NCBI RefSeq assembly: GCF_014534685.1
Contig: NZ_JACVVX010000002.1
Span: 248,001 to 312,000, forward strand
DNA length: 64,000 bases
Direction: 5' to 3'
From: Oryzicola mucosus
Lineage (GTDB): Bacteria > Pseudomonadota > Alphaproteobacteria > Rhizobiales > Rhizobiaceae
Shown: piece by piece, positions 28,574-36,449 of the stretch
Position numbering within the stretch: the first letter of the stretch is position 1
Layout of the letters: each line of letters begins with the position of its first letter
Notes under the pieces: generated by a model
What the model saw: only the letters and a program-made list of their open reading frames with translations
Database searches by the model: none
Told to the model about the DNA's origin: nothing
Made by a program: the position numbers and the translations under genes

Positions 28574-28863
28574 TCAAGGCAAGAGCGGATCGTAGTCCAT
28601 CGCGCCGTGAAGCACTTTCAAAACGTTTATCGAGTTCTCAGTCACCTGAAAGAAGTTCAGGTAATTTCCATGAACGCGTTGCCGAACGCCGCTTTGTTCG
28701 TGACCTGGCAACAGAGGATAACCCAGTGGGAGTTCGGCGAGTGACACACACCCATGTCGCAATTCGCCGACAAAGGGAATTGCTCTTTCTGGGCTTGAGC
28801 TTGCGATATGATCGCCGATGCGTTCTAGGTCTTGCTCCGCCGCCATCGCAAGCGGACGTTCAT
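28574..28863 (-). pseudogene. ParE/RelE-type toxin, frameshifted at its start
   Basis: The readable body (from 28846) is a ParE toxin: EQDLERIGDHIASSSPERAIPF and later a [19 protein letters not shown] ending as in the family. The expected start, ATG at 28863 with GGAAG upstream and four bases after the parD stop, encodes MNVRL in the usual ParE manner but then runs into a stop (TAG) after twelve codons in its own frame; the body is in another frame. A one-base indel near codons 5-6 would join them. The alternative start at 28846 has no Shine-Dalgarno and drops the first beta strand. Probably inactive, unless it is a sequencing error. Confidence 0.65.
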
Positions 28864-28867
28864 GGAG

Positions 28868-29125
28868 CTAGCTTCCGTGGGAAGCCATGGCCTCATATTT
28901 CGCTTTCAGGCGATCAAATACGTCTTCTGCAGGCTTCGCTCTGCCAGCCGCTGCGTCCGAAAGTCCTTCCGCGAGAGCGGCATCGAGAGCCAGGCGCTTT
29001 TCGCGTTCCTCAACCAGCCTGACACCTTCGCGAAGCACCTCGCTTTTTGAATTGTAGCGTCCTGTCCGGACGAGTTGGTTGACGACGTCTTCCAGATAGC
29101 CGCCGAGATTCGCGCTCAGTGCCAT
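28868..29125 (-). CDS. ParD-type antitoxin
   Basis: An 85-residue ribbon-helix-helix antitoxin. MALSANLGGYLEDVVNQLVR forms the strand and first helix; the motif GRYNSKSEVLREGVRLVEE is the ParD family hallmark; the C-terminal tail (PAEDVFDRLKAKYEAMASHGS in part) would wrap the toxin. The ATG at 29125 has AAGGAGAT upstream. The partner parE reading frame begins four bases after its stop but is frameshifted, so this may be a solitary antitoxin. Confidence 0.88.
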   Translation of the reverse strand: MALSANLGGYLEDVVNQLVRTGRYNSKSEVLREGVRLVEEREKRLALDAALAEGLSDAAAGRAKPAEDVFDRLKAKYEAMASHGS

Positions 29126-29271
29126 GCGGTCATCTCCTTTGCTGCTCTGAAAGACAATAACTATTATTGCCTCTGGCAATCCGCAACTATTTGTCATGCT
29201 GCGAGATCGCGCAAGCTTGCATTCCGCACTGCGTCGCCCTACGTCGAAGGGAGTTATGCGAGGGTTTTGCC

Positions 29272-29586
29272 ATGTCGACCGGTTCCAATCGTATTCTCGA
29301 CGAGTTCGCCAAGCTTCTGACCGACGCCGCAGGTGCCGCGCAGGGTGTGCGCCGCGAGATGGAAACTGCCTTCCGCGCCCAGGGCGAACGCATCCTCAAC
29401 ACGATGGATGTCGTGCAGCGCGAGGAATTCGAAGCCGCCCGCGAAATGGCGGTGAAGGCGCGTGCGGAAAACAAAGTTCTGACGGCGCGCCTCGAAGCGT
29501 TGGAGGCGAAATTCGCCGAGATGCAGGGCTCGTCTTTCGGCGAAGCTGCCGCTACGGCACCGCGCAAGCCGCGCTCGACAAAATAA
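29272..29586 (+). CDS. ubiK: BMFP domain protein, UbiK-like accessory factor
   Basis: A 104-residue helical protein of the YqiC/UbiK family, which in E. coli binds lipids and helps ubiquinone biosynthesis; members are trimeric. The signature is the region around NTMDVVQREEFEAAREMAVK, followed by a coiled coil (ENKVLTARLEALEAKFAEM). The tail is Ala/Pro/Arg/Lys-rich. The start at 29272 has GCGAGGG upstream. It is divergent from the parD-parE locus. The quinone link fits the bc1 complex, but the specific role here is inferred from homology only. Confidence 0.8.
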   Translation: MSTGSNRILDEFAKLLTDAAGAAQGVRREMETAFRAQGERILNTMDVVQREEFEAAREMAVKARAENKVLTARLEALEAKFAEMQGSSFGEAAATAPRKPRSTK

Positions 29587-29891
29587 TCTTTGGACTTGTC
29601 CACAAAGCGCGGCACGCAAAAAGCGCTTTATGCTGAATCGCTTAACAGCGATTGGTGAATCTCGGCCACAGGCGCTGTCCACATCCTATATGGGCATCGC
29701 GAAAAATTGGGCTGTTCACGACTCTCCGTATCAATAGACTGAATTTGTTGCATGATTCGAAGCGGATCAGGCGATGGACGGCGGGGGCCGGCGCAAGACT
29801 TGTTGCGCCCATGATTGTCGTTCGGGACCAGCAAAGATTTGTCTGATCGCAGCTTGTCTGCGGCGATGCCCGGAACTGTCAGGACGCATTC
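29587..29891. other. Gene-free stretch between ubiK-like gene and ybjN-like gene
   Basis: About 305 bases, noticeably more AT-rich than the genes on either side. It must hold the promoter of the ybjN-csaA transcript. I see no ORF with family resemblance and no terminator with a good T tract; two TGTCCACA motifs are present but do not make a convincing origin. Confidence 0.5.
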
Positions 29892-30392
29892 ATGGAACTT
29901 CTGGAACTCGAGTTCTCCCGTGAAATCCACCCGGTGGACGTCATCGAGCAGGTCGCCAACAACAATGACTGGTCGTTCGAGCGGGCCGGGGACGACGAGA
30001 TCGCGATTTCGGTAGCCGGAAGCTGGACCGACTATCACGTCTCCTTTTCCTGGATGGAGGACTTTGAGGCGCTGCATCTGGCCTGCGCCTTCGACATCAA
30101 GGTTCCCGAGACCCGCGCGCTTGAGATCATGCGCCTTCTTTCGCTGATCAACGAGCAGATGCTGTTCGGGCATTTCGATCTCTGGGAACAGGAAGGCGCG
30201 ATCATGTTCCGCCAGTCCTTGTTGCTTGCCGGCGGCGTCGAGCCGACCAGCCAGCAGGTCGAAATCCTGCTGTCGTCAGCGCTCGAAGCCTGCGAATGCT
30301 ATTTCCAGGCGTTCCAGTTCGTCGTTTGGTCGGGAACTTCGGCCAAGGAAGCATTGGCAAGCGTGCTGTTCGAAACCCAGGGCAACGCCTGA
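29892..30392 (+). CDS. YbjN domain-containing protein
   Basis: A 166-residue acidic cytosolic protein of the YbjN/DUF1790 family, which has a fold like type III secretion chaperones; the E. coli member affects motility and stress responses, but no biochemical activity is settled. Distinctive segments: HPVDVIEQVANNNDWSFERA, SFSWMEDFEALHLACAFD and LLSLINEQMLFGHFDLW. It is 9 bp upstream of the csaA-like gene and probably co-transcribed. Confidence 0.85.
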   Translation: MELLELEFSREIHPVDVIEQVANNNDWSFERAGDDEIAISVAGSWTDYHVSFSWMEDFEALHLACAFDIKVPETRALEIMRLLSLINEQMLFGHFDLWEQEGAIMFRQSLLLAGGVEPTSQQVEILLSSALEACECYFQAFQFVVWSGTSAKEALASVLFETQGNA

Positions 30393-30401
30393 GATTTTTC
30401 G

Positions 30402-30761
30402 ATGAGCGCAAGCACCGAACGCAAGCCCGAAATCACATTCGCGGAGTTCGACAAGGTCGACATCCGCGCCGGCACGATTGTAGAAGCCGAGCCGTTTCCG
30501 CAAGCGCGCAAGCCGGCGATCAAGTTGAAGATCGATTTCGGTCCCTTGATCGGCGTGAAGAAATCCTCGGCGCAGATCACCAAATACTATGAGCCCGCAG
30601 AATTGATCGGCAAACAGGTCTTTGCCGTGGTGAATTTCCCGCCGCGCCAGATCGGCCCCTTCATGTCGGAGGTGCTGACGCTCGGATTCCCCGACGAAGA
30701 GGGCGCCGTGGTGCTGGGCGCGGTCGATCGCAAGGTGCCCGACGGCGGACGGCTGTTCTAG
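30402..30761 (+). CDS. csaA: tRNA-binding protein, CsaA-like
   Basis: A 119-residue OB-fold protein with the EMAP-II/Arc1p-type tRNA-binding domain, as in Bacillus CsaA, which has chaperone-like and SecA-binding activity. Family residues: FDKVDIRAGTIVEAEPFPQA, then KPAIKLKIDFGP and KKSSAQITKYY, and the late QIGPFMSEVLTLGF. The length equals that of CsaA homologues plus a short N-terminal tail. The stop codon shares its last base with a perfect 22-bp inverted repeat that may end the transcript. Confidence 0.88.
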   Translation: MSASTERKPEITFAEFDKVDIRAGTIVEAEPFPQARKPAIKLKIDFGPLIGVKKSSAQITKYYEPAELIGKQVFAVVNFPPRQIGPFMSEVLTLGFPDEEGAVVLGAVDRKVPDGGRLF

Positions 30762-30816
30762 AGCGTTTCCTGTTTAGATTGAGACAGAACTGCTTCAATC
30801 TAAACAGGAAACGCTC
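30761..30816. repeat. Perfect 22-bp inverted repeat with 12-base loop
   Basis: Left arm 30761-30782 and right arm 30795-30816 are exact reverse complements (arms begin GAGCGTTTCCTGTTTAG); the loop is GACAGAACTGCT. The RNA would form a very stable hairpin directly at the csaA stop, but no real T tract follows. I think it resembles dispersed palindromic elements of rhizobial genomes; copies elsewhere in the genome would settle this. No second copy occurs in this window. Confidence 0.85.
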
Positions 30817-30919
30817 AAGTTTACACTCCGTCATCAATCGGCGCCTTGACGCGAGCGCTCATGCCCTGTCTGCTAAGGCCATGCTGAAACGAGAAGCCGA
30901 TTTCGCCCCGGAGTCCGGG

Positions 30920-31660
30920 ATGGCCGTCACTGATGCCTCCCGCGTAGCGACGACCGGAAGAACGGCGCCACGCGCAAGAACCCTCTCGCTCACCTCCGAA
31001 CTGGTGGCGCTGACCGTGCGGCCGGAGCCCGAACTGCCCTTCCCAGATTACTGGACTTTGCTGAGCGATGAAGAGCTGGACGCGCTGGCTGCGCGCTACG
31101 ACGCGGAGTGCGGCGACGATCCGCTGTGGGTCTTCGCTTATGGCTCGCTGATCTGGAAACCGGATTTCGACGCCGTCGACCATATGCGCGCCGCCGCCTA
31201 TGGCTGGCACCGGTCCTTCTGTCTGAAGATGGAGGCCTGGCGCGGCACACCGAAGCAGCCCGGCCTGATGATGGCGCTGGAACGCGGCGGGCGTTGCGAC
31301 GGCGTCATATACAGAATCCGCCAAGAGGATCGTGTCACCCAGATACGGCGGATGTTTTTCCGCGAACTGCGCGTGCATGAAAATCTGCATATGGTGCGCT
31401 GGATTCCGGTGGAGACCGCCGCGGGCAAGATGCGGGTCATGGTCTTCTGGGCGGGGCCGAGCGGCGAGCGGGTAGCCAACCGGCTGCCCCTGGATGAAGT
31501 GGCCTGGATTTTGGCGCGCGCCCGCGGCCATGCCGGCTCATGCGCGGAATATCTGTTCAACACCGTCGCCCATCTCGAGGAATTCGGCATCCACGACCGC
31601 AATCTCTGGACGCTGCAACGGCTCGTTGCCGACGAGATCAAGGCCATACACGGCCTGTAG
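30920..31660 (+). CDS. Gamma-glutamylcyclotransferase, ChaC type
   Basis: Probably degrades glutathione to 5-oxoproline and Cys-Gly, as ChaC proteins do. The cyclotransferase signature WVFAYGSLIWKPDFD and the FFRELRVHENLHMVRWIPV segment (with the catalytic Glu region) are clear; the C-terminal GHAGSCAEYLFNTVAHLEEF is typical of the ChaC branch. I favour the ATG at 30920 (246 residues), six bases after GGAG; an upstream ATG at 30881 would add 13 residues. About 60 N-terminal residues precede the domain, longer than usual. It converges with the histidine kinase gene, 8 bp apart. Confidence 0.88.
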   Translation: MAVTDASRVATTGRTAPRARTLSLTSELVALTVRPEPELPFPDYWTLLSDEELDALAARYDAECGDDPLWVFAYGSLIWKPDFDAVDHMRAAAYGWHRSFCLKMEAWRGTPKQPGLMMALERGGRCDGVIYRIRQEDRVTQIRRMFFRELRVHENLHMVRWIPVETAAGKMRVMVFWAGPSGERVANRLPLDEVAWILARARGHAGSCAEYLFNTVAHLEEFGIHDRNLWTLQRLVADEIKAIHGL

Positions 31661-31668
31661 CCCTTCCT

Positions 31669-33084
31669 TCAGGCGGGAACTCGGATCACGGCGCGCAGGC
31701 CGCCCAGCGGGCTGTCTTCCAGCGTGATGTCGCCGCCATGGCTGCGCGCGATATCGCGGGCGATGGACAGGCCAAGCCCTGTGCCGGTGGAATCGAGATT
31801 GCGTGCTTCGTCCAGGCGGTAGAACGGCTTGAACACGTCCTCACGGCGCTCGGGAGGAATGCCGGGGCCGTCATCGTCGACGGTCACGGTCAGAGTGCCC
31901 TTGTTGTGGACGGCGGTGACATCGACTTTCTTGGCATAGCGAAACGCATTGCCGACGATGTTTGCCAGCAGCCGGTCGAAGGCATTGGGCCGGACATGGA
32001 TGCTCGGGTCGCCGGTCAGCTTGGTGGTGATCTTGCGCTTGCGCAGCTTGGCTTCGTCGCTGATCTTGTCGAGATAGGCGGCAAGGTCGAAGCGGCCGGG
32101 ATCCTCCGACGCTTCGCCGCGCGCGAACGCCAGATAGCCTTCCAGCATCGACTGCATGTCGTCGATGTCCTGGTTCATCGCCTCGGTGTCGGCCTTGCTG
32201 CGGCTCAGCGCCAGTTGCAGTTTGAAGCGGGTGAGAATGGTGCGCAGATCGTGGCTGACGCCCGTCAGCATGGCGGTGCGCTGCTCGATCTGGCGCTCGA
32301 TGCGTTCGCGCATCTGGATGAAGGCGAAGCCGGCGCGCCGCACTTCCTCCGCACCGCGCGGACGGAAATCGGCCGGCATCGGCCTGCCCTTGCCAAAGCT
32401 CTCGGCGGCCTCGGCAAGCTTCAGGATCGGCCTGATCTGGTTGCGCAGAAACGGAATGGCGATCATCAGCAGCACCAGCGACGTGCCGACCATCCAGACG
32501 ATGAAGATATGGGTGTTGGACGCGTAGGCCTGGCTGCGGCGGATGAAGACGCGCAGCACCTTGTTCTCCAGCTGGATGCGCACCTCGATGATGTTCGAAT
32601 TGCCCACCGTATCGATCCAGAACGGTCGGTTGATCTGCCGGTTGATCTCGCTCGACATGGTTTGGTCGAGGATCGAGAAGAATGGCTTCGGTCCCGGGGC
32701 GGGCAGGGGGTCTGGCGGCAGGATGTCGACCTTCATCTGCATGCGCTCCTGGGCAATGCGGATGATGTTGGCGTAGTCGGAATCCTGCGGTGAGGTTTCG
32801 ACCAGATCGATGATGGCGGCAATGTCGCGCGTGACGGCTTGCGACAGGCGCTGGGTGACCGTTTGCCAGTGGCGCTCCATGAAGACGAAGGCCACCACCG
32901 ACTGCAGCAGAATCATCGGCGTGATGATGATGATGAGCGAGCGGGCATAGAGCCGCTTGGGCATATAAAGGGAGACGAGGCGCCAGAACCGGCGCCAAAC
33001 CCGGCGTATGCCGACGGTGGCGCGAAGGAACCGCGCCCACACACCGCCGCTGCCGGCCGTCCTGTCCAATTCCGTGCTTGCCAT
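31669..33084 (-). CDS. EnvZ-like sensor histidine kinase
   Basis: A 471-residue membrane kinase, presumably partner of the response regulator encoded upstream. Order: basic N-terminus (1-48), membrane helix 50-69, periplasmic sensor domain about 71-190, second helix 192-212, HAMP (213-265), phosphorylation site His278 in GVSHDLRTILTRFKLQLAL, then ATPase boxes N (RLLANIVGNAFRYAKK), G1 (DDDGPGIP) and G2 (GTGLGLSIA). The residue after HDLRT is Ile where most kinases have Pro; this proline-to-Ile change also recalls rhizobial EnvZ-like proteins. The sensed signal is unknown. Confidence 0.92.
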   Translation of the reverse strand: MASTELDRTAGSGGVWARFLRATVGIRRVWRRFWRLVSLYMPKRLYARSLIIIITPMILLQSVVAFVFMERHWQTVTQRLSQAVTRDIAAIIDLVETSPQDSDYANIIRIAQERMQMKVDILPPDPLPAPGPKPFFSILDQTMSSEINRQINRPFWIDTVGNSNIIEVRIQLENKVLRVFIRRSQAYASNTHIFIVWMVGTSLVLLMIAIPFLRNQIRPILKLAEAAESFGKGRPMPADFRPRGAEEVRRAGFAFIQMRERIERQIEQRTAMLTGVSHDLRTILTRFKLQLALSRSKADTEAMNQDIDDMQSMLEGYLAFARGEASEDPGRFDLAAYLDKISDEAKLRKRKITTKLTGDPSIHVRPNAFDRLLANIVGNAFRYAKKVDVTAVHNKGTLTVTVDDDGPGIPPERREDVFKPFYRLDEARNLDSTGTGLGLSIARDIARSHGGDITLEDSPLGGLRAVIRVPA

Positions 33085-33182
33085 GCGCCTCTATCACCGG
33101 ACGGCGACATGACGTCTGCCGCTTCGTCGGGCAGCTTCCGCCCTCGCTTCCGCGACAAGCCGGTCAGCCGCCCGGCACAAGT

Positions 33183-33902
33183 CTATTCCACGCTGAGCCG
33201 ATACCCAATACCGCGCACGGTCTGAAGCCATACCGGATTGGCAGGGTCACGCTCGATTTTTCGCCGCAACCTGTTGATCTGAACGTCGATTGTGCGTTCG
33301 CCGACATCGGTGTCGCCGGTCACAAGTTCGTGACGCGGGATGGTCTCGCCGGCCCGAGCCGCGAAGATGGCCAGAATCTCCTGCTCGCGCTCCGTCAGTT
33401 TCAACGCATCGCCGCCCCGCTTGAGCTCGCGCCGCGCGATCTGGAACGTATAGGGACCGAACACCAGTTGCTCGACCTTTGGGGTTGTGGCCGGGCCGCC
33501 GCGACGCAGGATGTTGTTGATGCGCAGGATCAGTTCACGGGGGTCGAAAGGTTTTGGCAAATAGTCGTCGGCGCCGGCCTCCAAGCCGGTGATGCGGCTG
33601 TCGGTTTCCGACAGCGCCGTCAGCATCAGGATGGGTACGGTCTTCTGCTCGCGCAGGGATTTGGTCAGATCCACGCCGCTTTCGCCCGGCATCATTACGT
33701 CGACGATGAGCAGGTCGAAGTCGAGGCCGGCAAGCTTTTTACGCGCCTCGGAGGCATTGCCCGCCACCGTTACGCGAAAGCCGTTCTCGGTCAGATATTG
33801 CTTGAGCAGGTTGCGAATCCGGGTGTCGTCGTCGACGACCAGAAGATGCGGCGCGTCGTCGCTGAGGGGAGCCGTCTGGCCGGAAGCTTCATTGTTTTCC
33901 AT
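33183..33902 (-). CDS. petR: OmpR-family response regulator, PetR-like
   Basis: A 239-residue regulator: receiver domain (about 18-135) with acidic pocket Asp24/Asp25 and phospho-acceptor Asp68 in LLIVDVMMPGESG, Lys in DYLPKPFDP, and a C-terminal winged helix (VGERTIDVQINRLRRKIERD). It overlaps the MarR-like gene upstream by 14 bp. A MarR-like gene followed by an OmpR-like gene is the petP-petR arrangement of Rhodobacter capsulatus, where both are needed for cytochrome bc1 expression; petABC lies about 17 kb away here. The assignment rests on gene order and family, so the symbol is provisional. Confidence 0.85.
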   Translation of the reverse strand: MENNEASGQTAPLSDDAPHLLVVDDDTRIRNLLKQYLTENGFRVTVAGNASEARKKLAGLDFDLLIVDVMMPGESGVDLTKSLREQKTVPILMLTALSETDSRITGLEAGADDYLPKPFDPRELILRINNILRRGGPATTPKVEQLVFGPYTFQIARRELKRGGDALKLTEREQEILAIFAARAGETIPRHELVTGDTDVGERTIDVQINRLRRKIERDPANPVWLQTVRGIGYRLSVE

Positions 33903-34422
33903 CGTCTTTCCCTGACATGTTTCCGGGCAGGTGGTCGATCTGCGCCCTCAGTTCGGGATTGACCATGCCCTTCAGGAACCGCTCGATCGACAGCCGTCCG
34001 GCCGCGCTCTCGCCTTCCAATGCCGCATGGATGCGGCGCGACTGTGGCCGCGCCAGCATGAGGAGAAAGTTACGCCCTTTGGCGGTGGGGTACAATTCCC
34101 GCTGCCTTCGGTCGCGAAGCCCCTGGACCTGAACGATATGGCCGGTGTCGATCAGCTGCTTGAGAACCCGCGCCAGGCTCTGCTTGGTGATCTGCAGGAC
34201 CTCCAGAAGTTCGGCAACCGTCAGCCCCGGCAAGCGGTTGACGAAGTGCACGACCCGATGGTGCGCCCGCCCGAAGCCGTAGTCGGCCAGAATCTCGTCG
34301 GGGTCGGAGGTAAAATCGCGATAGGCGAAGAACATCAGCTCGATAATCGAGAAGTCGATACCCTCCTCGATCGTTATTGGCATACGGATGGGCTCATCTG
34401 AGGCGCCCTTGCGTTCTTTCAT
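33889..34422 (-). CDS. petP: MarR-family regulator, PetP-like
   Basis: A 177-residue winged-helix regulator. The HTH is seen in LPGLTVAELLEVLQITKQSL with the recognition helix up to ARVLKQLIDTG, and the wing in GLRDRRQRELYPTAKG. It overlaps the response-regulator gene by 14 bp, so one mRNA makes both. A perfect inverted repeat 21 bases upstream of the ATG is a good candidate for its own operator. The Rhodobacter PetP comparison comes from gene order and general similarity; I could not compare sequences. Confidence 0.85.
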   Translation of the reverse strand: MKERKGASDEPIRMPITIEEGIDFSIIELMFFAYRDFTSDPDEILADYGFGRAHHRVVHFVNRLPGLTVAELLEVLQITKQSLARVLKQLIDTGHIVQVQGLRDRRQRELYPTAKGRNFLLMLARPQSRRIHAALEGESAAGRLSIERFLKGMVNPELRAQIDHLPGNMSGKDDGKQ

Positions 34423-34442
34423 GCGTTTTCCAAGTCTGATGG

Positions 34443-34471
34443 AATTTATGTCAGCAGTGTTGACATAAATT
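34443..34471. promoter_or_regulatory. Candidate operator for the MarR-like regulator
   Basis: Perfect 11-bp inverted repeat AATTTATGTCA / TGACATAAATT separated by seven bases, centred about 35 bp upstream of the petP-like ATG in the space shared with ilvE. AT-rich palindromes of this size are usual MarR-dimer sites, so autoregulation and perhaps control of ilvE are likely. Confidence 0.65.
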
Positions 34472-34668
34472 AGCTGATCTCGTAATTTCTGCCAAGCTTT
34501 TCGGCGGATTGCGAACGAAAAGGCATGGCACCCGGTATTTTCCGCAAGATCATAAGTTTGCCATATCTTTTCTGACCGCCTACGCTTCGCCTCACCAGAC
34601 CTTGGTCCGGCGACGGTTCAACAACGATAAATGCTTTGCGGGCCTGGTACCCGCGGGAGGTTACGAAA

Positions 34669-35562
34669 ATGTCATCGGTTCCCTTTGATCAGCTCGATGG
34701 TCATATATGGATGGACGGCCAGTTCGTTCGCTGGGCGGATGCGAAGATTCACGTACTCACGCATGGCCTGCATTATGCAAGCGGAGTGTTCGAGGGCGAA
34801 CGCGCCTATGGCGGGGAAATCTTCAAGCTGACCGAGCATACCGAGCGCCTGCACGAGTCCGCGCGCATCCTGGGCTTCACCATTCCCTACAGCGTGGCGC
34901 AGATTGACGACGCCTGCCGCGAGTTGCTGAAGATGCAGGGCTTCCGCGACGCCTATGTCCGTCCCATCGCATGGCGCGGCAGTGAGCAGATGGGCGTGTC
35001 GGCTCAGCACAACACGATCCATTGCGCGATCGCCATCTGGCAGTGGCCGAGCTATTTCGATCCGGCGCAGAAGCTGAAGGGCATCCGCCTCGACATGGCG
35101 GAATATCGCCGCCCGGACCCGAAAACCGCACCGTCGCGTTCGAAGGCCGCCGGTCTCTACATGATCTGCACCATCTCCAAGCATGCGGCGGAAGCCAAGG
35201 GTTATGCCGATGCGCTGATGCTGGACTGGCGCGGCCAGGTGGCCGAAGCCACCGGCGCAAACGTGTTCTTCGTCAAGGACGGCAAGATCCACACGCCGAA
35301 GGCAGATTGCTTCCTCGACGGCATCACCCGCCGCACGGTCATCGGTCTGGCGAAGGATCGCGGCCTGGAGGTCATCGAGCGCGCGATCCAGCCGGAAGAA
35401 CTCGAAGGGTTCGAGCAGTGCTTCCTGACGGGTACTGCGGCCGAAGTCACGCCGGTCTCCGAAATCGGGCAGTACCGTTTCGAGGTCGGCGAAATCGCCA
35501 AGACACTGATGCTCGACTACAACAACGCGGTTCAGCCGAAACACGCCATCGCTGCCGAGTAG
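34669..35562 (+). CDS. ilvE: Branched-chain amino acid aminotransferase
   Basis: PLP-dependent fold-type IV transaminase for the last step of leucine, isoleucine and valine synthesis. The start at 34669 follows GGGAGG (34655-34660) and gives 297 residues. The Schiff-base lysine is Lys159 in SRSKAAGLYM, the same position as in E. coli IlvE; other hallmarks are LHYASGVFEGERAY and VAEATGANVFFVK. D-amino-acid transaminase is an alternative within this fold, but the length and the ASGVFEGER motif favour IlvE. Followed by a strong terminator. Confidence 0.9.
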   Translation: MSSVPFDQLDGHIWMDGQFVRWADAKIHVLTHGLHYASGVFEGERAYGGEIFKLTEHTERLHESARILGFTIPYSVAQIDDACRELLKMQGFRDAYVRPIAWRGSEQMGVSAQHNTIHCAIAIWQWPSYFDPAQKLKGIRLDMAEYRRPDPKTAPSRSKAAGLYMICTISKHAAEAKGYADALMLDWRGQVAEATGANVFFVKDGKIHTPKADCFLDGITRRTVIGLAKDRGLEVIERAIQPEELEGFEQCFLTGTAAEVTPVSEIGQYRFEVGEIAKTLMLDYNNAVQPKHAIAAE

Positions 35563-35588
35563 GAATGCTTGGAATAGCACTTACCCAA

Positions 35589-35612
35589 GGGCGGCTTCGG
35601 CCGCCCTTTTCG
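35589..35612 (+). terminator. Intrinsic terminator of ilvE
   Basis: Nine-base stem AAGGGCGGC / GCCGCCCTT closed by a TTCG tetraloop, followed by TT(TT)C, 26 bp after the ilvE stop. A classic GC-rich terminator. Confidence 0.88.
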
Positions 35613-35736
35613 TTGCGTCCGGCGTGCATCGACGCTTGGAACGGCCGCTGGCTCGGACTTCAAGGGCGGCGTTTGGGTGGACGTTCGTGCTGAAGCAGCC
35701 TATCTCCCTCGACGAGATACAAGGAGAAACAAGCCT

Positions 35737-36378
35737 ATGGGCCAACTCAATGCCGGCGTCATTCCCGTCACAGCCTTTCAGCAAAACTGCACGATCCTGT
35801 TCGATACCGAAGACAAAGTCGGCGTGGTGGTCGATCCGGGCGGCGACGTCGACCAGATCCTTGCGGCGCTGACTGAAAACAAGATCAAGGCCGAGGCGAT
35901 CTGGATCACGCATGGCCATATCGATCATGCCGGCGGCGCCATGGAACTGAAGGCTGCACTTGGGGTCGATATCATCGGGCCACATGAGGCGGACAAGCCG
36001 CTGCTGGACAATATCGAAGAACAGGGCAAACGCTTCGGCTTTCCAGGTGCCGTGCAGAACTGCGTGCCCGACCGCTGGCTTGCCGAGGGCGAGACGGTGT
36101 CCTTCGGTTCCCATGTCTTCGAGGTTCTGCACTGCCCCGGCCACGCACCCGGCCATGTCGTGTTCTACAATCGCGCGGCCAAGTTCGCGCATGTCGGCGA
36201 TGTGCTGTTTCGCGGCTCGATCGGGCGTACCGATCTGCCCGGCGGCGACCATGCGGCGCTGATCCGGTCGATCAAGGAGAAACTCTTGCCGCTTGGCGAC
36301 GATATCGGCTTCATCTGCGGCCACGGGCCGGGCAGCCGTTTCGGGGACGAACGGCGCGGCAACCCGTTTCTGGTCTGA
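35737..36378 (+). CDS. MBL-fold metallo-hydrolase, glyoxalase II-like
   Basis: A 213-residue metallo-beta-lactamase-fold enzyme, with the zinc motif THGHIDHAGG, a second His in HCPGHAPGHVVF, Asp in HVGDVLFRGSIGRTDLPGGD and a terminal His in CGHGPGS. The RGSIGRTDLPGGD segment and short length place it with the YcbL-type hydroxyacylglutathione hydrolases rather than full GloB. AAGGAG lies ten bases before the ATG. It stands alone after the ilvE terminator. Confidence 0.88.
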   Translation: MGQLNAGVIPVTAFQQNCTILFDTEDKVGVVVDPGGDVDQILAALTENKIKAEAIWITHGHIDHAGGAMELKAALGVDIIGPHEADKPLLDNIEEQGKRFGFPGAVQNCVPDRWLAEGETVSFGSHVFEVLHCPGHAPGHVVFYNRAAKFAHVGDVLFRGSIGRTDLPGGDHAALIRSIKEKLLPLGDDIGFICGHGPGSRFGDERRGNPFLV

Positions 36379-36380
36379 TC

Positions 36381-36418
36381 GAAAAAAGAGGCGGCGCACT
36401 CCGAGGAATGGCGCCGCC
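36381..36418 (-). terminator. Intrinsic terminator of the BA14K-family gene
   Basis: On the minus strand GGCGGCGC pairs with GCGCCGCC across a 13-base loop and is followed by TCTTTTTTC. It lies 31 bp after the BA14K stop. No T tract follows on the plus strand, so it serves the minus-strand gene. Confidence 0.82.
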
Positions 36419-36449
36419 AGTCAGGCAGGAATGTCTTTGGCCGGCCGCG

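Noticed and set aside
29596-29683. Two TGTCCACA motifs reminiscent of DnaA boxes
   Set aside because: They differ from TTATCCACA at one and two positions, are only two, and the surrounding genes are not those of alphaproteobacterial origins.
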